Source: Palaemon carinicauda (lineage: Eukaryota; Arthropoda; Malacostraca; Decapoda; Palaemonidae). Taken from it: 64,000 nt of DNA. The notes below the pieces were generated by a model. That model was not told the DNA's origin. It ran no database searches and worked only from the letters and a program-made list of their open reading frames with translations. How positions within the stretch are numbered: position 1 is the first letter of the stretch; each line of letters begins with the position of its first letter. Both the position numbers and the translations under genes were made by a program. The stretch spans positions 89,631,883 to 89,695,882 of the forward strand of contig NC_090751.1 in the NCBI RefSeq assembly GCF_036898095.1. The letters are read 5' to 3'. Shown piece by piece: positions 33,300 through 43,299 of this stretch.

Positions 33300-34091
33300 C
33301 TAGCCTTCTCTTCTTGGGGTTGCAGTAGCCGGTTTGGCAGAGGCGGGGGGCGATGGGTTGGAGAAGGCAGCAGGCCAAGATGGCGGCGCAGCAGCGTGAG
33401 CCGATGCGGAGGTGGCAGGCAAAAATGGTGGCACGGCGGCGTGAGCTGATACGGAGGCGGCAGGCCAAGATGGCGGCGCAGCGGCGTGAGCCGATGAGGA
33501 GGCCTGTGAGGCAGCTCTAATAGATGGCGCTGATGGACGAGGGGGCGCCCGATATCCCCGAGACTGCCATGCAGTAAGTGAAGGCTGTGCGCACGTGTGG
33601 GCAGGCCAAGATGGCGGCTCTGGTGGCCGGTCGGAGCGCACCACGTGTGAGACACGTGGGGCGGTCAACTCGCTCATCCTGTCGATCTTTTCCTCCAATC
33701 TCCCAAGAAGGGATATGTGCGCCGAACTCACTCAAGTGGACGGTAGGGGAGGGGCCGATAACAACGGGGAGTCCGGCGATTCGGCGTGGTCCCTTCTCTC
33801 TCGTTGATCTGTTGTAGCGATGGCGATCGACGGAAGGGAAGGAATTATCGAAGAACAGCTCGACAAAGGTCTCGAACCACTGTCTTTCTTCGAGGAAGAA
33901 CATTCCCTTTTTCCTTTCTTTTTCCTTTTCGTGGCCATAAGAGCCAATTGGGTTTCAGACCACTCAATACACTCACTACATGTATCGCTCTGAGTATAGG
34001 CACGATCACGACACGAGGTACACAAAGAATGGAGATCAATTTCCAAATGTGCAAGGAAAGACGAACACGCTTTCCCATTTTCCCCGGACAA
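33300..34091 (-). pseudogene. Gag N-terminal part with Cys-rich domain and one stop
   Basis: One frame is open from 34,091 to 33,300 except for a TGA at 33,732-33,734. The first 40 residues hold a Cys-rich domain (LCTSCRDRAYTQSDTCSECIEWSETQ), closely matched at 34.9-35.1 kb and 42.9-43.1 kb. Next come a Lys/Arg/Ser stretch, a coiled-coil-like segment (LGRLEEKIDRMSEL) and an Ala/Pro-rich repeat. The Cys spacing (CxxC, CxxC) suggests metal binding. The TGA overlaps a GTGAGT, a strong splice-donor-like word, so an intron is possible instead of a nonsense change. Confidence 0.6.
33355..33500. repeat. 45-bp tandem repeat (about 3 units) in gag
   Basis: The minus-strand product shows three 15-residue units beginning SAHAA (SAHAAAPPSWPAASV and two variants). 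The DNA repeats the word GGCAGGCCAAGATGGCGGCGC. It keeps the reading frame, so it could have been tolerated in gag. Confidence 0.8.
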
Positions 34092-34210
34092 CGACGTTGA
34101 ACACGAGTGTTATCCATCTCAACACAAACACTTTGCACACACAATAAGTTGAAAACGCAAACGCAAGTCACAGTTTAAGTCGCAAGCGAAAACTATAGGT
34201 CTACACTGGG

Positions 34211-34472
34211 CAACAACCAGAGTATGAATGGCGACCTTTGCCCTATCATTATCAGGCTTGACACGGCCTTCTTCTTGGTGCATTGTGGGTCAAAGACAGT
34301 GGAAGGTCGCTTTGCCCAGGGAACATACCCTGGGGCATTTTACCGGCCTGAGGCTTTATGCCTCTCGCCTGGAATGGAGTCCTGGTTGGGGGAAAAATTT
34401 TCTGGACTAAGTTTAAACTAAAGAGTAACTCCTGAGAGAGCAGTCCGTGGTTACAATGCATCGGAACAAATA
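34211..34472. repeat. Right ITR of the 28.6-kb element
   Basis: Inverted partner of 28,638-28,917. The arm ends TTACAATGCATCGGAACAAAT; the last 45 bases differ from the left end but are matched by the second half of the ICR. Confidence 0.92.
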
Positions 34473-34854
34473 AGCATTTATTAAGTGATACTGGTACACT
34501 GTTTGCATGAATATATTAGCTTTGCAAAATAGTGCAAACAGTTCTTTGTAGCTTTACCATTGCAATGATTTTGCCATTTATTCATATCCGTCTAAAACAA
34601 TCCAAAAACGAATACATAGCAAATCCAGCAGAAAAAAATATACTCTATTAATTTGCAGCTAAATGACCTTTTAAAGCTCATAAAACCACACTGGATTTGC
34701 TTGTAGAACTCCACGTTTGTCAAAACCAGAAACGACATAAAAATTGAAACAGCAAAACATTAATAAACAATCCTATTGCCATGCACTGCCATATAATCTC
34801 AAGGGCAATGATAAGAGTGAAAGAAAATAGGAAACTTTTAGAAACTTTTAGAAG

Positions 34855-35530
34855 TTAAGAGTAGAAGTCGACATTTGACCAGCTTCTAGACAGAAGCCTT
34901 ATGAATACTAGGAGAGGTTCATAGTCATAATAGCAGTTAGTCCCAAATTTGACCCATTGGACCTCACTCCAGCTAGCACATTCCGGACACGTGTCCGAAG
35001 GCGAACACACTTTACCTCTACACGAGGAACACAACGAATAAGGATCAACCTCGGGCTTTGACAAAAAAGCCCCACACGATTTCCCGGCTCTAGGCCCACG
35101 ACAATGGCGAGCATGCTCCATTGCACACAATCACAAAGACCACAAAAGGAAAGAAAGCTCTAAACACCAATAAAAGCAAAAAGGAACGAAAGTGAAAGCA
35201 CACTGCAAAGCACTAATTGCGCGGGTAAGGCACTAAAGACCATGTGGTAACCACGTGGCAATGAACACAAAGAGTCGCACTGAGAACAGAGGAGCGGCGT
35301 GTGATAACACGACGCGACCAGAAAACGTACTGAAGAGGTGCGACCTGGGAAGCAGGTGGCCTACCTTGGTTTGCCCTCAGGGCACGTTTTTCCCCGCTAG
35401 GCCTACCACTATAGAAAATGGGAGTAGGGTAAACTACACAAAACTCTGGTCGTTTGAGAGGAGGTTCCAGGTAACTCCAAAGAAAGTGTTTCGAGGTAAG
35501 TCTCTGTGTTGGAACAAATATGAATTCAGT
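34855..35530 (-). mobile_element. 5' fragment of a further DIRS-type element (gag start and right end)
   Basis: On the minus strand, 35,130-34,930 encodes HCRGPRAGKSCGAFLSKPE, DPYSLCSSCRGKVCSPSDTC and CASWSEVQW, the same Cys-rich domain as in the 34.0 and 43.0 kb gags. It stops at 34,857 without the rest of gag. To its right, 35,380-35,520 ends GTGTTGGAACAAAT, resembling the right termini of the other elements (GTGTCGGAACAA). RT, recombinase and left end are missing. It begins about 380 bp beyond the right ITR of the preceding element. Confidence 0.6.
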
Positions 35531-35891
35531 TAATGTTAGGGGTACACTGGTTCATTTAGGTGCACATCATCTTTATGGTATTACTGGTGTTTCTTTCTTA
35601 TGTTTACTGTCAAGGTGATTCAACTTATCACTCTTCACAATATTGTTTCTAACATACCGTCTATACGTAGCAATTCAATAAAATATTTCCTAAAGAGACA
35701 GTCCTATCACAAAAATTACATTTTCTATCATAAAAATTGCATTTTCCATTTGTATAAAATCACAAAAAAAGACTAATTTAAATTGAGTAAAAAGTTTTGT
35801 AAATAATGATAAGTTACTTTATATCCTGTATTCAGAACACTGCCAATCATATCTATAGTAATACTAAGGTACTATATATGCTGTAACTTAC

Positions 35892-36241
35892 TTGCTCTCC
35901 ATGTTATCTTGTTCAAAATCATCTACCTCTTTCTTCTCACTTTTTTCAGGCTTCTTACTTTTGCTTTCTAATTCCTTGTATAATTTAGAGTCTTTGATTA
36001 CCTTTACTTTCTTTTCATCATCGTCATCATCAGTTTTATCCCTTGACTCTGAATTATCTTCTTCTCTATTCATCAGGTCACTTTCACTTTCTTCTTTCAG
36101 AAGGGGTTCCAACTTCTTCTCTTTCAATGGATCCTTTCTTTTCTCTTCTCTTTTTTTCATATCTCGATCCTTTGCTATTCTGACAATCTTCTCATCACTT
36201 CCGGTACTCTGAATACTGGCAGTCACAAAATTCTCAGAATT
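35892..36241 (-). CDS. BRD8: BRD8 homologue, charged linker exon
   Basis: A 350-bp exon lies between an acceptor (TTTCCAG before 36,241) and a donor (AGCAA|GTAAGT). It encodes NSENFVTASIQS followed by an extremely charged run: KKREEKRKDP, KEESESDLMNREEDNSE, KTDDDDDEKK and SKKPEKSEKKE. There is no folded domain; a disordered acidic/lysine-rich linker precedes the bromodomain in BRD8 proteins too. The identification rests on exact phase continuity with the 27.0-kb exon (AA+G giving Lys) and the 43.8-kb exon (phase 0), since sequence this biased is not diagnostic alone. Confidence 0.8.
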
Positions 36242-36949
36242 CTGGAAAGGAAAAAAAGAGACAATGAAGCATGAATTATATGATGAATGGAGAATTATTG
36301 ATTTAAAAGCTCAAGATGGCGAAATCCAACAGAGGCCCTTTGCATCAATAAGCGTAGGAGATGATGATGAAGATACAGATGATAATTTCCCATCATTAAA
36401 ATCAAAATTCTCAAGAATGGGGAGATTCCTCTGAATGTCTGTTTTTTTTCTAATATTGTTAACATATTAACTTTATTTGTCCCATACTGTATAAGTGAAT
36501 TTCTGCGCATAACTTTTTACAATGGTGCCAGGTTGTCAGCCTTGTACAAGTTAATAATAGCAAACATCAGTCAGCACATTACTGGAGCATGTTATATTTT
36601 AGTTACCCAAGACTATACTGCAGTTACCAATGACTCCTAAATTAAATCAATATACAGTAGTCACCTACATGCCTGGTAAGAACTTAGTAACATGTCAATA
36701 GCTAATGTTTACAGGCAAGAGCCCATACCTATAGTATAGTCCAGACCACAAAAAAATATAATAAAAGGTGGAGAAAACTTATTGTAAACTATTTAATTAT
36801 TGCATAAATGAAAATACAGTACAGTAAGGTTTATTGAAATTTCATAGTTTTGAGCCTTATAAAATGTGAATATATATCAAGATTAATTTTGTACTGTTTT
36901 AATCACCAGAACAAAATAAAAAGATAAAACTTAGGATACCCCGCAAAAT

Positions 36950-37140
36950 GTTATTTTTATCAATAAAATAAATTTTTTAATATACTTACCCGGTGATTAT
37001 ATAAGCTGCAGCTCTGCTGCCCGACAGAAAAACTCTACGTTCAAAATACGCCAGCGATCGCTATGCAGGTAGGGGGTGTACATCAACAGCGCCATCTGTC
37101 GAGCAGGTACTCAGTACTCAATGTAAACACAGAACCAATT
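36950..37140. repeat. Left ITR of the 37-kb element
   Basis: Contains GCGATCGCTATGCAGGTAGG and GAGCAGGTACTCAGTACTCA, both present as exact complements in 43,300-43,469. The outermost 30 bases (ATAAAATAAATTTTTTAATA) are not shared with the right end but are matched by the ICR. Confidence 0.95.
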
Positions 37141-37189
37141 TTCTCCTCGGTCCACTGGGTCTCTATTGGGGAGGAAGGGAGGGTCCTTT

Positions 37190-37300
37190 AATATATAATC
37201 ACCGGGTAAGTATATTCAAAAATTTATTTTATTAATAAAACTAACATTTTTCAATATTAAACTTAGCCGGTGATTATATAAGCTGATTCACACCCAGGGG
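37190..37300. repeat. ICR of the 37-kb element
   Basis: TATATAATCACCGGGTAAGT...TTTATTTTATTAATAAAA is the complement of the left outer end. The adjoining ATTTTTCAATATTAAACTTA...TATATAAGCTG is the complement of the right outer end. The junction is near 37,247. Confidence 0.93.
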
Positions 37301-37694
37301 GGTGGGTAGAGACCAGCATTAATTGTTTACATTATTATGAGCTAAGTATTTTGTATTTCATTTTAGCAGTTATTCAAAATAACAAAAATAAAATAAATAA
37401 GTACCTGGTAAGAAAGTCGACTTGAACAATTACTCTGCCTTTTTTAAGTACGTCTTCCTTACTGAGCCTCGCGATCCTCTTAGGATGCTGAGCGACTCCT
37501 AGGAGCTGAAGTATCAAGGGTTGCAACCCATACTAAAGGACCTCATCAAAACCTCTAATCTAGGCGCTTCTCAAGAAAAGAATTTAACCACCCGCCAAAT
37601 CAACCAGGATGCGAAAGGCTTCTTAGCCTTCCGGACAACCCAAAAAACAACAATAAAAAACATTTCAAGAGAAAGATTAAAAAAGGTTATGGAA

Positions 37695-38780
37695 TTAGGG
37701 GAATGTAGTGGTTGAGCCCTCACCCACTACTGCACTCGCTGCTACGAATGGTCCCAGGGTGTAGCAGTTCTCGTAAAGAGACTGGACATCTTTAAGATAA
37801 AAAGACGCGAACACTGACTTGCTTCTCCAATAGGTTGCGTCCATTATACTCTGCAGAGATCTATTTTGTTTAAAGGCCACTGAAGTTGCGACAGCTCTAA
37901 CTTCATGTGTCCTTACCTTCAGCAAAGCATGGTCTTCCTCATTCAGATGGGAATGAGCTTCTCGTATCAACAGTCTGATATAATAGGAAACTGCATTCTT
38001 TGACATAGGTAAAGAAGGTTTCTTAATAGCACACCATAAAGCTTCTGACTGTCCTCGTAAAGGTTTAGTTCGTCTTAAATAGAACTTAAGAGCTCTAACA
38101 GGGCATAAGACTCTTTCTAGTTCATTTCCACCCAAATTTGAAAGGCTTGGAATATCGAACGATTTCGGCCAAGGACGAGAAGGTAGCTCGTTTTTGGCTA
38201 GAAAACCAAGCTGTAAAGAACATGTAGCCGTTTCAGATGAAAATCCGATGTTCATGCTGAAGGCGTGTATCTCACCGACTCTTTTAGCTGTTGCTAAGCA
38301 AACGAGGAAAAGAGTCTTTAAAGTGAGATCTTTAAAGGAGGCTGATTGTAGTGGCTCGAACCTTTCTGACATAAGGAATCTTAGTACCACGTCTAAATTC
38401 CAACCCGGTGTAGCCAAACGAAGCTCCTTCGAGGTCTCAAAAGACTTAAGGAGGTCCTGTAGATCTTTGTTGTTAGAAAGATCTAAGCCTCTGTGACGGA
38501 AGACTGCTGCCAACATGCTTCTGTAACCTTTGATCGTGGGAGCTGAAAGAGATCTTTCCTTCCTCAGGTATAATAGGAAGTCAGCTATTTGGGTTACAGA
38601 GGTACTGGTTGAGGATACTGATACCGACTTGCACCAGTTTCGGAAGACTTCCCACTTCGACTGGTAGACTCTAAGAGTGGATGTCCTCCTTGCTCTAGCA
38701 ATCGCCCTGGCTGCCTCCTTCGAAAAGCCTCTAGCTCTCGAGAGTCTTTCGATAGTCTGAAGGCAGTCAGACGAAGAGCG
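37695..38780 (-). CDS. Tyrosine recombinase of the 37-kb DIRS-type element
   Basis: The frame is open back to 39,485, but homology begins near 38,780 (QTIERLSRARGFSK), where it overlaps the RNase H frame by about 170 bp; the first 240 codons of the open frame are probably not recombinase. The N-domain has QSKWEVFRNW and TQIADFLLYLRKE. Catalytic motifs are LATAKRVGEIHA (first Arg, about residue 400 of the open frame), THEVRAVATSVAF (H-x-x-R) and FASFYLKDV (Tyr nucleophile). All look intact, so this enzyme, which integrates the circular cDNA in DIRS elements, could be functional. No introns or stops were seen. Confidence 0.92.
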   Translation of the reverse strand, partial: RSSSDCLQTIERLSRARGFSKEAARAIARARRTSTLRVYQSKWEVFRNWCKSVSVSSTSTSVTQIADFLLYLRKERSLSAPTIKGYRSMLAAVFRHRGLDLSNNKDLQDLLKSFETSKELRLATPGWNLDVVLRFLMSERFEPLQSASFKDLTLKTLFLVCLATAKRVGEIHAFSMNIGFSSETATCSLQLGFLAKNELPSRPWPKSFDIPSLSNLGGNELERVLCPVRALKFYLRRTKPLRGQSEALWCAIKKPSLPMSKNAVSYYIRLLIREAHSHLNEEDHALLKVRTHEVRAVATSVAFKQNRSLQSIMDATYWRSKSVFASFYLKDVQSLYENCYTLGPFVAASAVVGEGSTTTFP

Positions 38781-39840
38781 TGGAGGCCTGGGTGTACCTT
38801 CTTTACGTGTGGCTGACGTAGAAGGTCCACTCTTAGAGGAAGAGTTCTGGGAACGTCCACCAGCCATTGAAGTACCTCGGTGAACCATTCTCTCGCGGGC
38901 CAGAGGGGAGCAACTAACGTCAACCTTGTCCCTTCGTGAGAGGCGAACTTCTGCAGTACCTTGTTGACAATCTTGAATGGGGGGAATGCATAAAGGTCTA
39001 GATGGGACCAATCCAGTAGAAAAGCATCTATATGAACTGCTGCTGGGTCCGGGATTGGCGAGCAATAAATTGGGAGCCTCTTGGTCATCGAGGTTGCAAA
39101 GAGATCTATGGTAGGTTGGCCCCATGTGGCCCATAGTCTCTTGCACACATCCTTGTGTAGGGTCCATTCTGTTGGAATGATTTGACCCTTCCGACTGAGG
39201 CAATCCGCCATGACATTCATGTTGCCTTGAATGAACCTCGTTACTAGAGAAAGGTTTAGATCTCTTGACCAGGTGAGGAGGTCCCTTGCGATCTCGTACA
39301 ACGTCATAGAATGGGTCCCTCCTTGCTTGGAGATGTACGCCAAGGCCGTGGTGTTGTCTGAATTCACCTCCACCACCTTGCCTAGAAGGAGGGACTTGAA
39401 GCTTTTCAAGGCCAGATGAACTGCCAGTAGCTCCTTGCAGTTGATATGTAACGTTCTTTGATTCGAGTTCCAAGTTCCCGAGCATTCCCGACCGTCTAAT
39501 GTCGCACCCCAGCCCGTGTCCGATGCGTCCGAGAAGAGAACGTGGTTGGGGGTCTGAACAGCCAGGGGCAGACCCTCTCTGAGGTTAATGTTGTCCTTCC
39601 ACCAAGTCAGTGATGACTTCATCTTCTCGGAAATGGGGATCGAGACCGCTTCTAGCGTCTTGTCCTTTTTCCAGTGAACAGCTAGGTGAAATTGAAGGGG
39701 ACGGAGGTGAAGTCTCCCTAACGAAATGAACTGTTCTAGGGATGAAAGCGTCCCTATCAGACTCATCCACTGTCTGACTGAACATCGGTCCTTCTTTAGC
39801 ATGTTCTGGATGCATCCTTGGGCTTGACTTGTTCTGGGGC
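38594..39840 (-). CDS. RNase H and C-terminal region of DIRS pol
   Basis: The continuation of RT in another frame, homologous from about 39,840 (RTSQAQGCIQNML). RNase H motifs: LFSDASDTGWGATL, CKELLAVHLAL, NSDNTTALAYISKQGG and NVMADCLSRKG, with all acidic residues present. The C-terminal block (TIDLFATSMTKRLPIY, YAFPPFKIVNKVL, LVAPLWPAREWF) is the region that follows RNase H in DIRS elements. The frame is open upstream to 40,342, but that part is a shadow of RT. A one-base deletion or a -1 frameshift near 39,835 would be needed to make it continuous with RT. Confidence 0.88.
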
Positions 39841-40839
39841 CGACGGAAAAGCCCGAAAAGCTTGACTGTGAATCTCCATCCCTAAGTACACTATAGTTTG
39901 GGATGGGACCAGTTGGGACTTTTCCATATTGACCAGGAGACCCAATTCCTTGGTCAGATCTAGAGTCCACTTTAGATTCTCCAGACAGCGACGACTGGAA
40001 GAAGCTCTTAGAAGCCAGTCGTCCAAATAGAGGGAGGCTCTGATATCCGCTAAATGCAGGAATTTGGCAATATTCCTCATCAGTTTCGTAAAGATAAGAG
40101 GAGCCGTGCTTAGGCCAAAGCACAGGGCTTGAAATTGGTAGACAACCTTTTCGTAAACGAACCTCAGAAAAGGTTGGGATTCTGGGTGGATGGGAACGTG
40201 AAAGTAAGCGTCCCTTAGGTCTAAAGAGACCATCCAGTCTTCCTTCCTGACCGCTGCTAGAACAGACTTTGTGGTCTCCATGGCGAACGTCTGCTTTGTG
40301 ACAAAGACATTCAGCGCACTGACGTCTAGCACCGGTCTCCACCCTCCTGTCTTCTTTACCACTAAGAAGAGACGGTTGTAGAAGCCCGGGGATTGATGGT
40401 CCCGGACTTTGACTACCGCTCCCTTTTCTAGTAAGAGAGACACCTCTTGCTTCAAAGCTAGTCTCTTGTCCTCCTCTCTGTACCTGGGAGAGAGATCGAT
40501 GGGAGACGTTGCTAGAGGGGGTTTGCGTACAAACGGGATCTTGTACCCTTCTCTGAGCAACTTCACAGATTGTGCATCTGCGCCCCTTTTCTCCCAGGTC
40601 TGCCAGAAGTTCTTGAGTCTGGCTCCCACTGCTGTCTGAAGAAGGTGGCAGTCAGACTCTGTCTTTAAAGGACTTGGTACCTTTCTTCTTCCCACGTCTC
40701 CCTTCGGCACGAGCACCTCCTCTGCTGGAGGCTCTGCCACGAAAGGGCGGGATGAATCTGAACGCTGGAGTGTCCATCCTGGGTCTAGACAATGTAGGCA
40801 AAGGGGTGGCTTTGCGGGCAGAGGACGCAACCAGGTCAT
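39820..40839 (-). CDS. Reverse transcriptase of the 37-kb DIRS-type element
   Basis: RT motifs in order: GAVVKVRDHQSPGFYNRLFL, GGWRPVLDVSALNVF (about residue 166), SLDLRDAYFHVPIHP, CFGLSTAPLIFTKL, YLDDWLL (about residue 270, both Asp present) and LVNMEKSQLVPSQ. The ORF overlaps gag by nearly 190 bp in a different frame, and its first 60 codons may lie within gag sequence; the true start cannot be set. It leaves the homologous frame near 39,835, where the RNase H frame takes over. Confidence 0.9.
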
Positions 40840-42631
40840 GAGTGTCCTTTTGAATCAAGGAGGCAGCAATCTCCTTTATCAACTCCTCTGGGAAAAGGCA
40901 CTTTGAGAGAGGAGCAAACATAAGTTCCGATCTCTGACACTGTGTTACTCCAGCTGACAAGAAGGAGCAAAGGTTTTCCCGTTTCTTGAGGACCCCGGAA
41001 ACGAACGAAGCCGCAAGCTCACTGGAACCGTCACGTATGGCCTTGTCCATGCAGGACATAATGAGCATGGAAGTTTCCTTGTCAGAAGGGGAGATCTTCC
41101 TGCTCAACGCTCCCAAACACCAATCCAAAAAGTTAAAAACCTCGAAGGCTCTGAACACTCCTTTCAACAGATGGTCTAAGTCTGAAGGAGACCAACAAAT
41201 CTTGGAGCGTCTCATGGCTAGCCTGCGGGGAGAGTCTACTAGACTTGAGAAGTCGCCCTGGGCAGAGGCAGGAACTCCCAAGCCGAGAACTTCTCCCGTG
41301 GCATACCAGACGCTCGATCTGGAAGAGAGTCTCGCAGGGGGAAACGTGAATGCTGTCTCCCCAATGTGCTTTTTGGACTGCATCCATTCTCCCAACACTC
41401 GTAAAGCTCTCTTAGACGAGCGGGCGAGGACGAGCTTCGTAAAGGCAGGCGCGGATGACTGCGTGCCTAAAGCGAACTCAGATGGAGGAGAGCGTGGGGC
41501 CGCAGAAACAAACTGATCAGGATACATCTCCCTGAACAGTGCAAGAACTTTCCTAAAGTCCAAGGAGGGTTGCGTGGTCTTGGGTTCGTCGATGTCCGTA
41601 TGCGGGTCGTCAATGTGTGCAGCGTCGTCATCATCAGAGAGTCCATCATCTGAATACTGAGGAGGAAGCGGCAAAGGAGTAGGAATTGGCTGGTCAGCTG
41701 AGTCCGGCAGCACGGGTGCATGCGTGACTGAACCGGACGCAACGTCATGGAACTGTTGCCCAGTCTGTGAGCTGGCAACAACCATAGCAGCGCGGGGGCG
41801 CAAAGCGTCTACTCCAGACTGTCTAGTCTGCTGTGGGCGAGTAGTGGTAACCACACTGGGTTGCGGAGGTTGACGCACCGCGTCAAAACAAAACAACTTA
41901 GGTTGTTGTTGTAACTCGCGAACGTCAACGGAAGGTTCCGTGCGTCGCTGAACGTCAACATGCGGCTGGCAGGGTACACTGGAACGCATGGGTGGCGGGA
42001 CTCTCACAGCTGGAGTGCGGGAGAAGGTAGCCTCAGCGTCCACTGGACGCACAACCGTGGGTGGTTGTAGGCTAGCGGTTGGTGCAGCGTCAACCTTCTC
42101 CACACGAAAGTCCTGCATTAATGACGTTAATTGTGTCTGCATGGTCTGCAGCAAAGACCACTTAGGGTCTACAGTAGCAGGTGCGGCAACAGACGGTGTT
42201 ACTGCCTGATGCGGTACCGCTTTGCCTCTCTTAGGAGGTGTGCAGTCATCGGAAGACTGCAGCGAGTCCAAACTGACCCAGTGGCTACAACTGGGCCGTT
42301 GGACTTGCGCGGAAGGGACCGACTTGCGTTTAAGAGGCCGCGAGACCTTGGTCCATGGTTTCTTTCGAGAAACCTCTTCCGCAGACGAGGAATAAATGGA
42401 CTCTCTCGTCTTCGTGTGGGTGGGGCGATCTTGGTTAGATACGTCCGAAACCACGGAGGGAACGTCTGTTCGCTGATTAAAGCCTCTCGAACCCTTTGGT
42501 CGTACGACATTGCTTCTCCCCTGGGCTTGGGAACTTGCAAGAGGTCCCGGACTGGGAGGACGACAGGCACGAACAGACGAACCCTCAAGCGCAACACTAT
42601 CTACAACACTTTCCACAACACTACCACTCAC
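40652..42631 (-). CDS. Gag protein of the 37-kb DIRS-type element
   Basis: A 659-codon open frame beginning just after an upstream stop; the first codon in frame is GTG, so translation probably enters by splicing or frameshift from the Cys-rich ORF upstream. A Ser/Pro/Gln-rich disordered half with a short coiled coil (LLQTMQTQLTSLMQDFRV) is followed by an acidic patch (DDDDAAHIDDPHTD). A helical capsid-like C-terminal domain contains LFPEELIKEIAASLIQ, and a basic Gly/Arg tail (PFRGRASSRGGARAEGRRGK) probably binds RNA. No protease is visible, as expected for DIRS. Confidence 0.75.
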   Translation of the reverse strand: MSGSVVESVVDSVALEGSSVRACRPPSPGPLASSQAQGRSNVVRPKGSRGFNQRTDVPSVVSDVSNQDRPTHTKTRESIYSSSAEEVSRKKPWTKVSRPLKRKSVPSAQVQRPSCSHWVSLDSLQSSDDCTPPKRGKAVPHQAVTPSVAAPATVDPKWSLLQTMQTQLTSLMQDFRVEKVDAAPTASLQPPTVVRPVDAEATFSRTPAVRVPPPMRSSVPCQPHVDVQRRTEPSVDVRELQQQPKLFCFDAVRQPPQPSVVTTTRPQQTRQSGVDALRPRAAMVVASSQTGQQFHDVASGSVTHAPVLPDSADQPIPTPLPLPPQYSDDGLSDDDDAAHIDDPHTDIDEPKTTQPSLDFRKVLALFREMYPDQFVSAAPRSPPSEFALGTQSSAPAFTKLVLARSSKRALRVLGEWMQSKKHIGETAFTFPPARLSSRSSVWYATGEVLGLGVPASAQGDFSSLVDSPRRLAMRRSKICWSPSDLDHLLKGVFRAFEVFNFLDWCLGALSRKISPSDKETSMLIMSCMDKAIRDGSSELAASFVSGVLKKRENLCSFLSAGVTQCQRSELMFAPLSKCLFPEELIKEIAASLIQKDTHDLVASSARKATPLPTLSRPRMDTPAFRFIPPFRGRASSRGGARAEGRRGKKKGTKSFKDRV

Positions 42632-43086
42632 TTGTCACTACCCACTGCACTCTTACACTTCAACTCCTTGACGTCTGCCATGAGTTGGTTACGGTCACTC
42701 GCCAATGACTCGACTCTCTCACCCAGAGCCTGGATGGCACGCATCATATCTGCCATCGAAGGTTGTTGAGTGCTAGAAGGGGGATCAGGAGCAACCACTA
42801 CAGGGGAAGGAATAGGTTGTGAGGCATGAGGAGAGGAAAAATCAACGGAGCGAGATGAACTTCTCCTGACTCTATCTCTTTCTAGCCTACGTGTGTATTT
42901 CTGGAATTCGATGAAATCGAATTCCGAAAGCCCAACGCATTCCTCACATCGATCTTCCAATTGACAGGTCTTATCCCGACAATTGGAACAAACGGTGTGA
43001 GGATCGATAGAGGCCTTCGGAAGACGCCATGAACAGTCCCTAGCATTACATTTCCTGAATTTAGGGACTTGAGAAGGGTCAGCCAT
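42628..43086 (-). CDS. Gag N-terminal Cys-rich ORF of the 37-kb element
   Basis: 152 codons from an ATG at 43,086, about 210 bp inside the right ITR. The Cys-rich domain reads KFRKCNARDCSWRLPK, DPHTVCSNCRDKTC, then DRCEECVGLSEFDF, with CxxC pairs suited to zinc binding. It is followed by a basic patch and a coiled coil (MADMMRAIQALGERVESLA). It ends at a TGA that overlaps a CAA|GTGAGT word; the 659-codon gag frame starts at that point. Related domains occur at 34.0 and 35.0 kb. Confidence 0.72.
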   Translation of the reverse strand: MADPSQVPKFRKCNARDCSWRLPKASIDPHTVCSNCRDKTCQLEDRCEECVGLSEFDFIEFQKYTRRLERDRVRRSSSRSVDFSSPHASQPIPSPVVVAPDPPSSTQQPSMADMMRAIQALGERVESLASDRNQLMADVKELKCKSAVGSDK

Positions 43087-43299
43087 CTTGAATTAGTCAA
43101 AGGGGAATTCAAAATCTATCCAAAGTCGTCAACAAATAATCCAAAATCAATAAAAGAATGCAAGGATGTATTGAAGATAACGTCTGCAAAGCGAAAGCTC
43201 AAAACTAGAAATGTGTACTTCACCAAAATATGTGAAAACCAATCCAGTAAGCAACAGCGAATTTAGTAGGTCTTGCCGGTGGCACGACAGAGAGAAAAT

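Larger units (their letters stand above)
28638..34472 (-). mobile_element. DIRS-type retrotransposon with ITRs and ICR, coding regions mutated
   Basis: A 5.8-kb element. Outer ends AATTCTTAGTAATTTGTATT (left) and CATCGGAACAAAT (right) bound inverted repeats of about 270 bp. Inside, reading minus, are a gag N-terminal Cys-rich segment, gag body, RT-RNase H and an overlapping tyrosine recombinase, then an ICR beside the left ITR. This is the standard DIRS architecture; there is no LTR, integrase or protease. Inactivating changes: a gag stop and frameshift, YLDG in the RT, and a TGA in the recombinase. It sits in a BRD8 intron in sense orientation. No target duplication is expected for this class. 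Confidence 0.92.

Noticed and set aside
38800..39485. First 230 codons of the recombinase frame as an extra domain
   Set aside because: Low-complexity translation of sequence that encodes RNase H in another frame; no counterpart in the 28.6-kb relative.
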